Positions 35,314 to 44,324 of a DNA stretch of 64,000 bases are shown here, in pieces. Where the stretch lies: contig NZ_CP013126.1 in assembly GCF_001441165.1 (NCBI RefSeq), forward strand, positions 372,001-436,000, in the 5' to 3' direction. The notes under the pieces were generated by a model, which was given only the letters and a program-made list of their open reading frames with translations, searched no databases and had not been told where the DNA came from. The DNA is from Acidipropionibacterium acidipropionici. Lineage in GTDB: Bacteria; Actinomycetota; Actinomycetes; Propionibacteriales; Propionibacteriaceae. Position 1 is the first letter of the stretch; each line of letters starts with the position of its first letter. Made by a program: the position numbers and the translations under genes.

Positions 35314-36891
35314 ATGACCCTGCATGATTTTCTGAGACTCATCCGTCGTCAGCTGGGCGTGATCGTCACTCTGACACTCGTCGGCGCCGCCTTGGCCGCG
35401 GGGGCCCTGATGCTACAGTCCCCGCGGTACACAGCCCATGCCTCCGGATACGTGCGAGTCAGCGTCCCGCAGTCCGCCGGCGGCACGACCGACTCCAACT
35501 CGTACTACAGCGCCTCCCAGCTGGCGGCACAGAAGGCGAAGGCCTTCGTCGCGGTGTTCACCTCGCAGACGGTGGCCAGCCTGGTCCGGCAGGAACTAGG
35601 CCTGAGCGAGGAGCCCTCTGAGCTGGCCTCCCGGATCACCGCCACCAATGCCGCGAACTCGTTGACCATCGATGTCACGGCCACGGCGTCGAGCCCTGAT
35701 CTGGCCAGGCGCATCGCCGACTCCGTCGTCAACCAGTCGGCAGCCCAGGTCCGGCGCCTGGAGGGGACGGGTTCCCCTGTGAGCATCGTCATGATGTCCC
35801 CGGCCAGCCTGGCCGAGATCGACGTCTCCCCCACCCCGCTGAAGTATCTGGCCGGCGGCCTTCTCGCCGGCCTGCTGGTCGGCCTGCTGGTGGCGCTAGC
35901 CCGGCAGCGGCTCGACACCAGGCTGCGCACCTCCCAGGACGTCTCCGAGCGCTTCGACTCACCCGTCCTGGCGTCCCTGCCGCGTTCGGCCGGGATCGCC
36001 CGCACCGGAGAGCGGGGCGGGGACTTCCAGGCTGAGGAGTCGCTGCGAAAGCTGCGGACCAACCTCCGCTACACCGGCATCGACCACCCGAACCGGATCA
36101 TCCTGGTCACCTCTCCATGCCAGGGCGACGGCAAGTCGTCGGTGGCCGCGGGGCTCGCCCGGGTAATGGCCGCCGCCGGCGACGACGTCATCCTCGTCGA
36201 CGCGGATCTGCGCCGTCCCACGATCCAGGACACATTCGGGGTGCGGGCCCGGCTCGGGCTTCCCCAGGTGCTCGTCGACGCGGATCTGCGCCGTCCCACG
36301 ATCCAGGACACATTCGGGGTGCGGGCCCGGCTCGGGCTTCCCCAGGTGCTCGTCGGCGCGGCCGGGCTGGACCAGGTGCTGCGCACCACGGACACCGACG
36401 GGCTCACCGTTCTGACATCGGCGGGCAGCCCTCCCCCCAACCCCACGGAACTGCTCGGCTCCAAGCGCATGGCCGAGTTGCTCGGGCTCCTGGCCGGGGA
36501 CCATGTGGTGATCCTCGACGCACCCCCTGTGCTCCCCGTCGCCGACGCGCTCATCCTCGCCGGCCTCGCCGACACCGTCCTTCTGGTGATCGGCTCCGGA
36601 AACACCCGCTCAGATCAGCTCGAGCAGTCCATCGCAGCGATCGGGCGCGCCGGTGGCCGCACGACGGGGATCGTCCTCAACCGTGTCCCCTCCTCACGGC
36701 TCGCGCGGCTGCGCTACGGCGACACCGAATACGGCTACGGGTACGCCTCGGAGGGACACACCGAAAGTCACGCCGGGAATCACCCCCAGGACGCCGTCGC
36801 CGAGACGCTTGAACCTCCCCGGGTCTCCGGGGATCGCGTCGTGGCCGGGTCACGGCCGTTGCGGCGCGCCCAGCGCGAGGACCGGCCGTGA
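35314..36891 (+). CDS. Wzc-like polysaccharide co-polymerase / BY-kinase with duplicated Walker A' segment
   Basis: 525 residues. An N-terminal Wzz-type chain-length domain lies between two membrane segments (LGVIVTLTLVGAALAAGALML and YLAGGLLAGLLVGLLVALA). The tyrosine kinase domain has Walker A SPCQGDGKSS, Walker A' VDADLRRPTIQD, Walker B VVILDAPPVLP, and a C-terminal Tyr cluster (YGDTEYGYGYASEG) for autophosphorylation. The Walker A' segment is present twice in a row, as an exact 26-residue repeat. Homologs carry one copy, so the extra copy would alter the nucleotide site. The stop overlaps the next start as GTGA. Confidence 0.92.
   Translation: MTLHDFLRLIRRQLGVIVTLTLVGAALAAGALMLQSPRYTAHASGYVRVSVPQSAGGTTDSNSYYSASQLAAQKAKAFVAVFTSQTVASLVRQELGLSEEPSELASRITATNAANSLTIDVTATASSPDLARRIADSVVNQSAAQVRRLEGTGSPVSIVMMSPASLAEIDVSPTPLKYLAGGLLAGLLVGLLVALARQRLDTRLRTSQDVSERFDSPVLASLPRSAGIARTGERGGDFQAEESLRKLRTNLRYTGIDHPNRIILVTSPCQGDGKSSVAAGLARVMAAAGDDVILVDADLRRPTIQDTFGVRARLGLPQVLVDADLRRPTIQDTFGVRARLGLPQVLVGAAGLDQVLRTTDTDGLTVLTSAGSPPPNPTELLGSKRMAELLGLLAGDHVVILDAPPVLPVADALILAGLADTVLLVIGSGNTRSDQLEQSIAAIGRAGGRTTGIVLNRVPSSRLARLRYGDTEYGYGYASEGHTESHAGNHPQDAVAETLEPPRVSGDRVVAGSRPLRRAQREDRP
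36193..36348. repeat. Perfect 78-bp in-frame tandem duplication in the BY-kinase gene
   Basis: Unit 1 is 36193-36270 and unit 2 is 36271-36348, identical in all 78 positions. Each begins CTCGTCGACGCGGATCTG and ends CCCCAGGTG. The sequence after unit 2 resumes with CTCGTCGG. Each unit encodes 26 residues including the Walker A' DADLRRP, so loss or gain of a unit keeps frame. Confidence 0.97.
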
Positions 36892-38357
36892 CCGCGCCTG
36901 CCCGGGTGCGGCGGGCCCCCGGGGACACTGACTTCACCAGGCAGCGCAGCCGGCCGCCCGGATGGGCCCGGAGCTTCCGGCTCCTGCTGGCCGGTCTGGA
37001 CCTGATCCTGATCGGCGTTGCCGTCCTGATCTCGGTCGAACTCGTCCTCTTCGACGCCGATGACTCAGTCGCCGGGCTCCGGTGGATGCCCTACTCGATC
37101 GCCGCACCGATGCTGGGCGTGTCCTGGCTGCTCGCCCTGGGCATGGTGGGCTCCCGAGACGCGTGGGTGCTGGGATCGGGCGTTGAGGAGTACCGCAGGG
37201 TCATCAAGGCGGGCCTGTACACCTTCGGCCTCGTCGCGATCCTGTCCTACGTCCTCAAGGCGCAGTTCGCCCGATCACTGTTCGTCATACTTCTTCCGGT
37301 CGGAGTCCTCATGCTGCTTCTGGGACGCTGGGTAGCCAGAGGATGGCTGAACGGCACCCGAGCTCGCGGGAAGTGCCTCACCTCCTGCGTCGTCGTCGGC
37401 CCCGAGGAACAGGTCGCCCGGGTGGTTGCCGACCTGCGTCACCACACCGACGCCGGGTTCTCGCCGCTCGGCGTCTGCCTGCTCGACGGCGAACAGCGCA
37501 CGACTCCGGCCGAACTCGACGGAGTCCCCGTGTACAGCACTGAGCAGTTGCTCAGCGGCCCTGACAGCTTCGACGCCGTCATTGCCACCGAGGGGCTCCC
37601 GAGTAGTTACCTGAGGACCCTCGCTTGGAACCTTGAGGACACTCCCACATCCCTGGTGGTCACCCCCCGCGTGCTCGACATCGTCGGGCCACGCCTGCAC
37701 TACGCGGATGCTCCCGGCGTCTCACTGATACACGTCGACATCCCCCGGTTCTCGGGCTGGAAGTTCGCGATCAAGCGCGTCTTCGACATCGTGGTCTCGG
37801 TTCTGGCACTGATCGTGCTGTCACCGGTCTTCCTGGTCACTGCGATCCTGATCAAGAAGGAGGACCGCGGCCCGGTGATCTTCCGTCAGGAGCGGGTGGG
37901 CCGGTTCGGCGAGCCCTTCACCATTCACAAGTTCCGCAGCATGAGCATGGACGCGGAGGCGAAGATCCAGAAACTTATCGACGACGCCGGTGGGCACGCC
38001 CTCTTCTTCAAGCTCGACCACGATCCGCGGATGACCAGGATCGGCGCCACGCTGCGCCGGTACTCGATCGATGAGCTCCCCCAGTTCTGGACCGTTCTCA
38101 AGGGCGACATGAGTGTCGTCGGGCCCCGCCCCCAGATGGCCAGGGAGGTTGCCGAGTACGTGCCCCCCTACAAGCGCCGCCTCCTCACCAAACCCGGTAT
38201 CACCGGGCTGTGGCAGATCTCGGGCCGCTCGGACCTGTCCCCTGAACAGGGCATGCGCCTGGATCTCAGCTATGTCGAGAACTGGTCGCCCATCACCGAT
38301 CTCACCATCGTCGCGAAGACCATCACCACGGTCTTCAAGTCGAGTGGCGCATACTGA
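36888..38357 (+). CDS. Polyprenyl glycosylphosphotransferase (initiating sugar transferase) 1
   Basis: 489 residues. Four N-terminal membrane segments and a Rossmann-like CoA-binding type region (TSCVVVGPEEQVARVVADLR) precede the catalytic bacterial sugar transferase domain. That domain has KRVFDIVVSVLALIVLSP, GPVIFRQERVGRFGEPFTIHKFRSM, DELPQFWTVLKGDMSVVGPRPQ, and KPGITGLWQISGRSDL. It moves a sugar phosphate onto undecaprenyl phosphate, the first step of repeat-unit assembly. The GTG start overlaps the kinase stop. A homolog with the same domains lies at 41707-43251. Confidence 0.94.
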   Translation: MTAPARVRRAPGDTDFTRQRSRPPGWARSFRLLLAGLDLILIGVAVLISVELVLFDADDSVAGLRWMPYSIAAPMLGVSWLLALGMVGSRDAWVLGSGVEEYRRVIKAGLYTFGLVAILSYVLKAQFARSLFVILLPVGVLMLLLGRWVARGWLNGTRARGKCLTSCVVVGPEEQVARVVADLRHHTDAGFSPLGVCLLDGEQRTTPAELDGVPVYSTEQLLSGPDSFDAVIATEGLPSSYLRTLAWNLEDTPTSLVVTPRVLDIVGPRLHYADAPGVSLIHVDIPRFSGWKFAIKRVFDIVVSVLALIVLSPVFLVTAILIKKEDRGPVIFRQERVGRFGEPFTIHKFRSMSMDAEAKIQKLIDDAGGHALFFKLDHDPRMTRIGATLRRYSIDELPQFWTVLKGDMSVVGPRPQMAREVAEYVPPYKRRLLTKPGITGLWQISGRSDLSPEQGMRLDLSYVENWSPITDLTIVAKTITTVFKSSGAY

Positions 38358-38405
38358 TGTGGACAGCAGTCCGCCCGGACCGACGGACACGAAGTGAGGT
38401 ATCGC

Positions 38406-39494
38406 ATGGCGAAGCACACGCCCGACACCGGGGCGACTCCGCGCCGCGCGGTGTCGGCCGATCCGGACGACCCGTACCAGGCCGAGGCCGGGGAGGATCC
38501 CTCGGCGACCGCGCGACATGCCGCGCAGGAGGCCCGTCACCGCCGCTGGCCCAAGATCTTCCTGGCCGTCGTGCTGGCCCTGGCACTGGTCGTCGCCGCC
38601 GTCCTGGGCTTCTACCTCAAGAGCCTCAGCAGTGCCATGAACAATATCCAGCGCGACCCGGACCTGCTCCCCGACACCTCGACCACCCCGGTCGCCCCCG
38701 GTCAGCCGATCGATTTCGTGTTGATGGGCTCGGACTCCCGCGGATCCGATCAGGGACGCTCCGACTCGCTCATGGTGGCCCACCTCTCCGGTGATCGCGA
38801 GCACCTCTACCTGGTGACCTTCCTGCGCGACATGTGGGTCACCATCCCCGCCAACAAGACCGTCACCCACGACTCGAAGGCCAAGATCAACGCCGCCTAC
38901 TCCTGGGGCGGCCCGGCGCTGACCATCAAGACCCTGCAGAACCTCACCGGCGTCACGATGGATCACGCCGTGGTCATCGACTTCGAGGGATTCATCAAGC
39001 TCACCGACACCCTCGGCGGGGTCACCGTCGACAACCCCCAGGCCTCCACGAACCTCGGCTACACCTTCAAGAAGGGCAGGATCACCATCAAGGGCAAGCA
39101 GGCCCTGGCCTATGTCCGCCAGCGCTACAACCTGGAGAACGGCGACCTGGACCGCGCCGCCCGGCAGCGTTCCGTGGTGACCGCGATCATCGACAAGACG
39201 CTGACCGCCGGAGTGCTGGCCAACCCGAAGAAGTTCAACGAGGTGCTGTCGACGGCCTCCGACACGATGACCGTGGACTCGGGGCTCACCAACTCCAGCG
39301 TCCGCAGCATCGCCACGAGCCTCAAGTTCCGCTCCGGGGCCGGCGTCGTGCAGGTCCAGGCGCCCATCTCCGGATTCGGCAAGTCGGCCGACGGGCAGGA
39401 ATACGACGTCGTGGACGAGGCCGGGATGAAGGAGCTGTCGGCGGCCCTGAAGAACGACACGATGGCCGACTACGTCGCCAATCACCCCCAGTAG
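38406..39494 (+). CDS. LytR-CpsA-Psr (LCP) family cell-wall polymer ligase
   Basis: 362 residues. A cytoplasmic N-terminus, one membrane anchor (KIFLAVVLALALVVAAVLGFYL), then the extracellular LCP domain: DFVLMGSDSRGSDQGRSDSLMVAHL, LVTFLRDMWVTIP, KINAAYSWGGPALTIKTLQNLTGV, and LAYVRQRYNLENGDLDRAARQR with the Arg residues that bind pyrophosphate-lipid. LCP proteins transfer polymers from undecaprenyl-PP to peptidoglycan. ATG 38406 is chosen for AGTGAGG upstream; a GTG at 38394 is possible. Suggests the polymer is wall-linked. Confidence 0.93.
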   Translation: MAKHTPDTGATPRRAVSADPDDPYQAEAGEDPSATARHAAQEARHRRWPKIFLAVVLALALVVAAVLGFYLKSLSSAMNNIQRDPDLLPDTSTTPVAPGQPIDFVLMGSDSRGSDQGRSDSLMVAHLSGDREHLYLVTFLRDMWVTIPANKTVTHDSKAKINAAYSWGGPALTIKTLQNLTGVTMDHAVVIDFEGFIKLTDTLGGVTVDNPQASTNLGYTFKKGRITIKGKQALAYVRQRYNLENGDLDRAARQRSVVTAIIDKTLTAGVLANPKKFNEVLSTASDTMTVDSGLTNSSVRSIATSLKFRSGAGVVQVQAPISGFGKSADGQEYDVVDEAGMKELSAALKNDTMADYVANHPQ

Positions 39495-39500
39495 ACCGCA

Positions 39501-40220
39501 ATGACCTTCCGGATTCTCGTCGTCTGCGCGGGCAATATCTGCCGCTCCCCGGCCGCGGCCCAGCTGCTCGCCGCGGGCCTCGAGGACGACACCCAGGTAT
39601 CCAGCGCCGGTCTGGACGCCATGGTCGGCTACGGCCTGGACCCCGACATGGCCGCGGCGATGCGCCGCGCCGGGATCACCCCGCAGCCGCACCGTGCGCG
39701 ACGGCTCAACCCCTGGCTGCTGGAGGTCGCCGATCTGGTGCTGACGATGGACCGGACTCAGCGCAGTAGGGTTCTGGAGTTCGCTCCCCAGATGATGAAC
39801 CGCACATTCCCGCTGCGGGAGTTCGCCCTCATCTGCTCCTCCCTGCGCGATTCCGGACAGCTGTCCTGGCCGGCCCGGTCCGCCCAGGAGTCACGGCTGC
39901 AGGAGGTCGCCGCTCGCGCCGGGGGTCGGGACGCCGGAGCACGGGTGCCGGTCGGGTCCGACGTCGTCATCGCCGACCCCTACCGCGGCACGCCCGCCGA
40001 CCACGACAGCGCCGTCCACGAGATCGTTGACGCCGTCGGAGCGGTTCTCGACGCCGTCCGACGGGGCAGCCCCGGCCCTCCTCCCCTCCCGCTGCACCCG
40101 GCTCCCCCGCGCCGGGCCGCGAGACCTCGTCACATCCTCGACGACGCCGGGGCCGCGGTCACGGCGTCGTCACCCGGTCGAGCACCTCGCCGTACCGCCG
40201 GGCCGTCGTCTCCCAACTGA
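39501..40220 (+). CDS. Second LMW protein tyrosine phosphatase (Wzb-like)
   Basis: 239 residues. P-loop VVCAGNICRSPAAAQLL; acid loop IADPYRGTPADH. ADLVLTMDRTQRSRVLEF is a typical LMW-PTP segment. The last 45 residues, after VDAVGAVLDAV, are Pro/Arg-rich and overlap the convergent glycosyltransferase by 62 nt; that tail may result from readthrough of a lost stop or a small indel. The gene follows the LCP gene by 6 nt. Two such phosphatases now flank one kinase. Confidence 0.88.
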   Translation: MTFRILVVCAGNICRSPAAAQLLAAGLEDDTQVSSAGLDAMVGYGLDPDMAAAMRRAGITPQPHRARRLNPWLLEVADLVLTMDRTQRSRVLEFAPQMMNRTFPLREFALICSSLRDSGQLSWPARSAQESRLQEVAARAGGRDAGARVPVGSDVVIADPYRGTPADHDSAVHEIVDAVGAVLDAVRRGSPGPPPLPLHPAPPRRAARPRHILDDAGAAVTASSPGRAPRRTAGPSSPN

Positions 40221-41292
40221 ACTCGCCGACCCGGCGTCCCCCCTCCGCCGCCAGATCCGCCGACAACCGCCGGTCGATGAGCAGCCGACCCACGCACTCG
40301 GCGAGCGGCACCGACTCCCCCACCGGCACCAGCAGGCCGTCCATCCCGTGATGGACGGTCGCCACCGCGGTGCGGGTCGCGGTGGCCACCAGCGGAGTGC
40401 CCGCACGCCAGGCGGCCACGATGTCGGAGGTCGAGGTGTCCACCCTCCCCGGCCTGACCACCACGTCGGCATGGTCGAGAGCGGCGGCCGTCTGCCGCGC
40501 GCTGAGCCGGCCGGGGAAACTCACAGAGCCGGAGCCGCCGCGGCTGCGTGCCCATCGCCGCAGCCCCTCCAACCCGTGCCCCTCGCCGCCGATCACCAGC
40601 TGATGACCGGCCTCCAGCCGTGCCGAGGCCTCGATGAGCAGGTCGAAACCCGAACTCTCGTCCATCTGGCCGCATGCGAAGATCACCGGGCGCCCGTCGA
40701 TCTGCCAGGGGATGTCCGGCCAGCCGAAGGATTCCGCGACCGGATCGATGCCGTCGGGGATCACCCGCACCGGGTCTGCCCCGAACCGGGAGCGGAGCTC
40801 CTCGGCGGTCTCCGCGTCACCGGCGATGACGGCCGCCGCGCGGCCAAGAGCCTCGGCGTGGGACTTCGCCAGTCCGGGATGCCCTGCCACACTGCGCGCA
40901 CCGGCCGCCAGCGTCTCCCCCCTGCTGCTCATCACCAGGGGCGTGCCGGTCCTCCTCGCCAGGGCCAGGGCCAGAACCCCTCCCGGGCCGAATCCGTGGA
41001 TGTCGATCACCCCGGGGCGGTCCTGCTCGAAGGCGTGACGCCATGCCTGGGAGGCTGCCGAGCGGGACCCGGCGTGAATCAGCCTCGAGGTCATCGAGCG
41101 CCCCGGCAGCGGTGCCGGCAGATGCCGCAGCATCAACCCATCGCCGGAGCGGGCCGGCCTGCGCTGCCGGCCGTCCGCCACCCAGATCACCGCCGCCCGG
41201 CCCACCTCACCGAGAGCCCGGCCCAGCTTCAGCACCTCGGAATCACCCTCCGGCGAATCACCGGCCATGACGAGTGCGACAGGACGCTCCAC
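40159..41292 (-). CDS. GT4 family glycosyltransferase
   Basis: 377 residues, GT-B fold. The acceptor domain has RPGVIDIHGFGPGGVLALALARRTGTPLVMSSRGET. The donor domain has VRVIPDGIDPVAE, VIFACGQMDESSGFDLLIEASARL, and DVVVRPGRVDTSTSDIVAAWRAGTPLVAT. The expected E-x7-E donor motif is replaced here by a less typical DTSTSDIV stretch. GTG 41292 is chosen because AAGGAG lies 5-6 nt upstream. It runs opposite to its neighbours and overlaps the phosphatase 3' end. Confidence 0.85.
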   Translation of the reverse strand: MERPVALVMAGDSPEGDSEVLKLGRALGEVGRAAVIWVADGRQRRPARSGDGLMLRHLPAPLPGRSMTSRLIHAGSRSAASQAWRHAFEQDRPGVIDIHGFGPGGVLALALARRTGTPLVMSSRGETLAAGARSVAGHPGLAKSHAEALGRAAAVIAGDAETAEELRSRFGADPVRVIPDGIDPVAESFGWPDIPWQIDGRPVIFACGQMDESSGFDLLIEASARLEAGHQLVIGGEGHGLEGLRRWARSRGGSGSVSFPGRLSARQTAAALDHADVVVRPGRVDTSTSDIVAAWRAGTPLVATATRTAVATVHHGMDGLLVPVGESVPLAECVGRLLIDRRLSADLAAEGGRRVGEFSWETTARRYGEVLDRVTTP

Positions 41293-41706
41293 CGTGCTCC
41301 TTCCCGGCCGAGGGACTCCCGGCCGCACCGACACTACCGAGGCTACCCACGCGATCCCCGTGGAGATCAGCTCGGGGGCGAGCAGCGCCACTGAGTGATT
41401 GCGCATCCACGACGTCGCCCGGGTGAGGTACACTCGTCCACATCGCTGTCCAACGATGCGAACGGTTGATCCCTCGTGTCATATGATGTTCACGGCATGT
41501 GCATCACTGGCTGCAAAGTGGCTTGTAACGCTTACAGTGGGCGCTTCAGCGTGAGTGCACACCCGATACATGACCATATGGACAGAGTTGTTGGAGCAGG
41601 CACACCTTTTGTCCATCCACGTGTAATGTAGACGTCGATCACATCAACTCGCCGAACTGGTCCCCACGACGGAGTGGCCGCCGGGAGACGTGAGAGGAGA
41701 CCCACG
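41293..41706. other. Intergenic region between divergent polysaccharide genes
   Basis: About 414 nt without a supported gene. The 41430-41640 part is A/T-richer than its surroundings. TAATGT at 41624-41629 is a possible -10 for the following phosphoglycosyltransferase gene. No clear operator or terminator is seen. Confidence 0.45.
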
Positions 41707-43251
41707 GTGTCGCAGGACAGTGCTCTGGTCCGCCCTGCCGCGGCCATCCGCGAGATCGCGGGACGCTCCGTCCGGGTCCGTAGGGCACCCCAGGGAGCAC
41801 TCGCCGCATCCCTCCACAACTCTCCCCGTCCCCGACACGGAGGACGCCCGGACCGTCACATCGACGCCCTCGGCATCATGGCGATGGACCTCGCCCTCAT
41901 CACGGTCTCGACGGTCGGCGCCCTGCTGGTCCGGTCCCACCTGCACATCCCGGGCCTCCACGACGACGTCGCGGCCGAGCACCTTCTCACCCCGATCGCG
42001 ATCGTGATCATCCCGGTCTGGTTCATCGCCATCGCCGCCTCCGGGAGCTATCAGCGCAAACACCTGGGAGCCGGGACCCTCGAGTACCGGCGGGTGCTCA
42101 ACGCGTCGCTGCTCACCGCGGGGCTGCTCGGCATCTCCGCATATCTCCTGCAGTACCCGATGTCGCGGGTCTTCTACTTCCTCATGTTCACCGTGGGGAT
42201 CCCGCTGGTGCTGGCCGGCCGGTACATGATGCGCCGCCACCTTCACCACGCCCGGGTCGCCGGGAGGTTCCGGCGACGGGTGCTCATCGCCGGCGACTAC
42301 CGGCACATCGAGGACCTCGTCGACATCCTCGGCCGCGAGAGGTGGCTGGGCTACGACGTCATCGGCGTCCTCTCGGCAGACCCCTCCCCCAGGCCCGAAG
42401 ACCTTTCGGTTCCCACCGTCGGCGACCCCGGGCACGTTCTGGAGGCCGTGCACATCAGCGGGGCGGACGCAGTGATCTTCACCGAGGGGGCCTATGCCCG
42501 TGGCGGGGACTTCAACCGGCTGGCCCGCCAGCTGGAGAGTGACAGCGCCGAGCTGATCGTCGTCCCCACCCTCACCGATATCGCCTCCTCGAGGATGACC
42601 ATCCGCCCGGTCGGCGGAATCCCGCTGGTCCACATCGACAAGCCTCAGGCCGAACGCGCCACGACCTGGCTCAAGCGCTCCTTCGACGTCGTGGGCTCGC
42701 TTCTCCTCATCATCTGCTCGGCGCCGATCCTCGCCGCCGTGGCGATCGCCATCAAGCTGGAGGACGGCGGTCCGGTGATCTTCAAGCAGCGCCGGGTCGG
42801 CATGAAGGGGGAGATCTTCGAGTGCCTGAAGCTGCGCAGCATGGTCACCAATGCCGAGGAGATCAGGGCCCAGCTGATGTCCGACAACGCCGGCGTCCTG
42901 TTCAAGATGGCCGACGACCCGCGAATCACGCGGGTGGGCGGGTTCATCCGGCGCTTCTCGATCGACGAGATGCCCCAGTTCTTCAACGTGCTGCGCGGCG
43001 ACATGAGTCTGGTCGGCCCTAGGCCCGCCCTCGAGAATGAGGTCTCCCAGTACAAGTCGCACGTGCGGCGCCGACTGGACGTGCGCCCGGGGATCACCGG
43101 CCTGTGGCAGGTGTCCGGCCGTTCGGACCTGCCCTGGGATGACGCCGTGCGCCTGGACCTCTACTACGTCGACAACTGGTCGATGCTCGAGGACCTCTCC
43201 ATTCTCAAGCGCACGGTCAAGGCGGTCTTCACCTCCTCGGGCGCCTACTAG
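41707..43251 (+). CDS. Polyprenyl glycosylphosphotransferase (initiating sugar transferase) 2
   Basis: 514 residues with the same plan as the enzyme at 36888: N-terminal membrane segments (MAMDLALITVSTVGALLV and others), a Rossmann-like region (RRVLIAGDYRHIEDLVDIL), and the catalytic domain (LKRSFDVVGSLLLIICSAP, GPVIFKQRRVGMKGEIFECLKLRSM, DEMPQFFNVLRGDMSLVGPRPA, RPGITGLWQVSGRSDL). GTG 41707 is chosen because GAGGAG lies 8 nt upstream. Two initiating enzymes imply either two polymers or alternative first sugars. Confidence 0.94.
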   Translation: MSQDSALVRPAAAIREIAGRSVRVRRAPQGALAASLHNSPRPRHGGRPDRHIDALGIMAMDLALITVSTVGALLVRSHLHIPGLHDDVAAEHLLTPIAIVIIPVWFIAIAASGSYQRKHLGAGTLEYRRVLNASLLTAGLLGISAYLLQYPMSRVFYFLMFTVGIPLVLAGRYMMRRHLHHARVAGRFRRRVLIAGDYRHIEDLVDILGRERWLGYDVIGVLSADPSPRPEDLSVPTVGDPGHVLEAVHISGADAVIFTEGAYARGGDFNRLARQLESDSAELIVVPTLTDIASSRMTIRPVGGIPLVHIDKPQAERATTWLKRSFDVVGSLLLIICSAPILAAVAIAIKLEDGGPVIFKQRRVGMKGEIFECLKLRSMVTNAEEIRAQLMSDNAGVLFKMADDPRITRVGGFIRRFSIDEMPQFFNVLRGDMSLVGPRPALENEVSQYKSHVRRRLDVRPGITGLWQVSGRSDLPWDDAVRLDLYYVDNWSMLEDLSILKRTVKAVFTSSGAY

Positions 43252-43372
43252 GCCACTGCCCACCGAGCCACTGCACGCCCCTTCCGGGGCGCTCCTCGGG
43301 TTCTCCCGGCCCGGCTCCGGGCACCTCCTGCGCGACTAACCTCGATGGAGGAAACCGATCAAGGAGGACGAG

Positions 43373-44317
43373 ATGACACGACGTGTGGTGTTCAGCGAGT
43401 TCGGCGATTTCAGCAGGCTCCGGGTCGAGGACGGCGAGGAGATCCACGCCGGTCCGGATCGGGTCAGGGTGCGGGTCGCCTACGCGGGGCTCAACCCGGT
43501 CGAACTCAAGATCCTCGCCGGTGGCCAGTTCATGCGCCCCGGGCTGCCCTCGGGCAACGGCAACGACTTCTCCGGTGTGATCGACGAGATCGGCCACGGT
43601 GTCGAGGGATTCGCCGTCGGCGATCCGGTGCTCGGCGGCCGGCGGTTCTTCGCCCAGGCCGATCACGTCCTGGTCGATCCCGACACCCTCACCCGGGTGC
43701 CCGCCGGTCTGGGACTCGACGTCGCCGGAGGCCTGTCCATCGCGGCCACCACCGCCATCGCCGCGATCCGGGCGATCTCCCCGACCACCGCCGACACCGT
43801 CTTCGTGAGTGGGGCGGCCGGAGGAGTGGGTGTGCTCGCCGCGCAGTTCGCCCGCGCCGCCGGGGCCCGGGTGATCGGCAGTGCCGGGCCCGGAAATCAC
43901 GACTTCCTCAGGGAAATCGGCATCGAGCCGGTCTCCTACGGCGACGGCCTGTGGGACAGGCTGCGCACCGTGGCCCCCGACGGGGTCGACGCCGCCCTGG
44001 CCACCCGCGACATCGACGAGGTGAAGGGGCTCATCGCCCTGGGCGTGCCGGCCGACCGCATCGACTCGATCGCGGCCGGCCACTCCGCCGCCGATCTGGG
44101 AGCTCGGATCGACGGGGCCGCCGAGGCCCGTCCCGACGACCTGGCGCACGTCGCCCAGGCCATCGCACAGGGGTCGATCGTGGTGCCCATCGACTCCGTC
44201 TACGGGCTCGACGACGTCGCCTCGGCCTATCAGCACCTGGCCGGTGGGCATCTGCGCGGCAAGATCCTGCTGCGCACGGCCACCGCCGCCGACGCCAGCC
44301 CGCTTCTGGATCTCTGA
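43373..44317 (+). CDS. NADP-dependent zinc-type alcohol dehydrogenase-like / quinone oxidoreductase
   Basis: 314 residues of the MDR superfamily. N-terminal GroES-like fold (RVRVAYAGLNPVELKILAGGQF), then the catalytic-region GNDFSGVIDEIGHGVEGFAVGD and the nucleotide-binding motif FVSGAAGGVGVLAAQFARAAGARVIGSAG. It lacks the zinc-binding Cys set of alcohol dehydrogenases, so it is probably a zinc-free quinone/enone reductase. AAGGAGGA lies 5 nt before ATG 43373, one of the strongest ribosome sites in the window. The substrate is unknown. Confidence 0.9.
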   Translation: MTRRVVFSEFGDFSRLRVEDGEEIHAGPDRVRVRVAYAGLNPVELKILAGGQFMRPGLPSGNGNDFSGVIDEIGHGVEGFAVGDPVLGGRRFFAQADHVLVDPDTLTRVPAGLGLDVAGGLSIAATTAIAAIRAISPTTADTVFVSGAAGGVGVLAAQFARAAGARVIGSAGPGNHDFLREIGIEPVSYGDGLWDRLRTVAPDGVDAALATRDIDEVKGLIALGVPADRIDSIAAGHSAADLGARIDGAAEARPDDLAHVAQAIAQGSIVVPIDSVYGLDDVASAYQHLAGGHLRGKILLRTATAADASPLLDL

Positions 44318-44324
44318 GGCGCCG

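Noticed and set aside
41644-43263. 539-residue frame antisense to the second phosphoglycosyltransferase
   Set aside because: Low-complexity shadow; the sense frame has all catalytic motifs.
43277-43290. Terminator after the second phosphoglycosyltransferase gene
   Set aside because: Stem of only 5 bp (GCCCC/GGGGC) without U-tract; likely to occur by chance in this GC-rich DNA.
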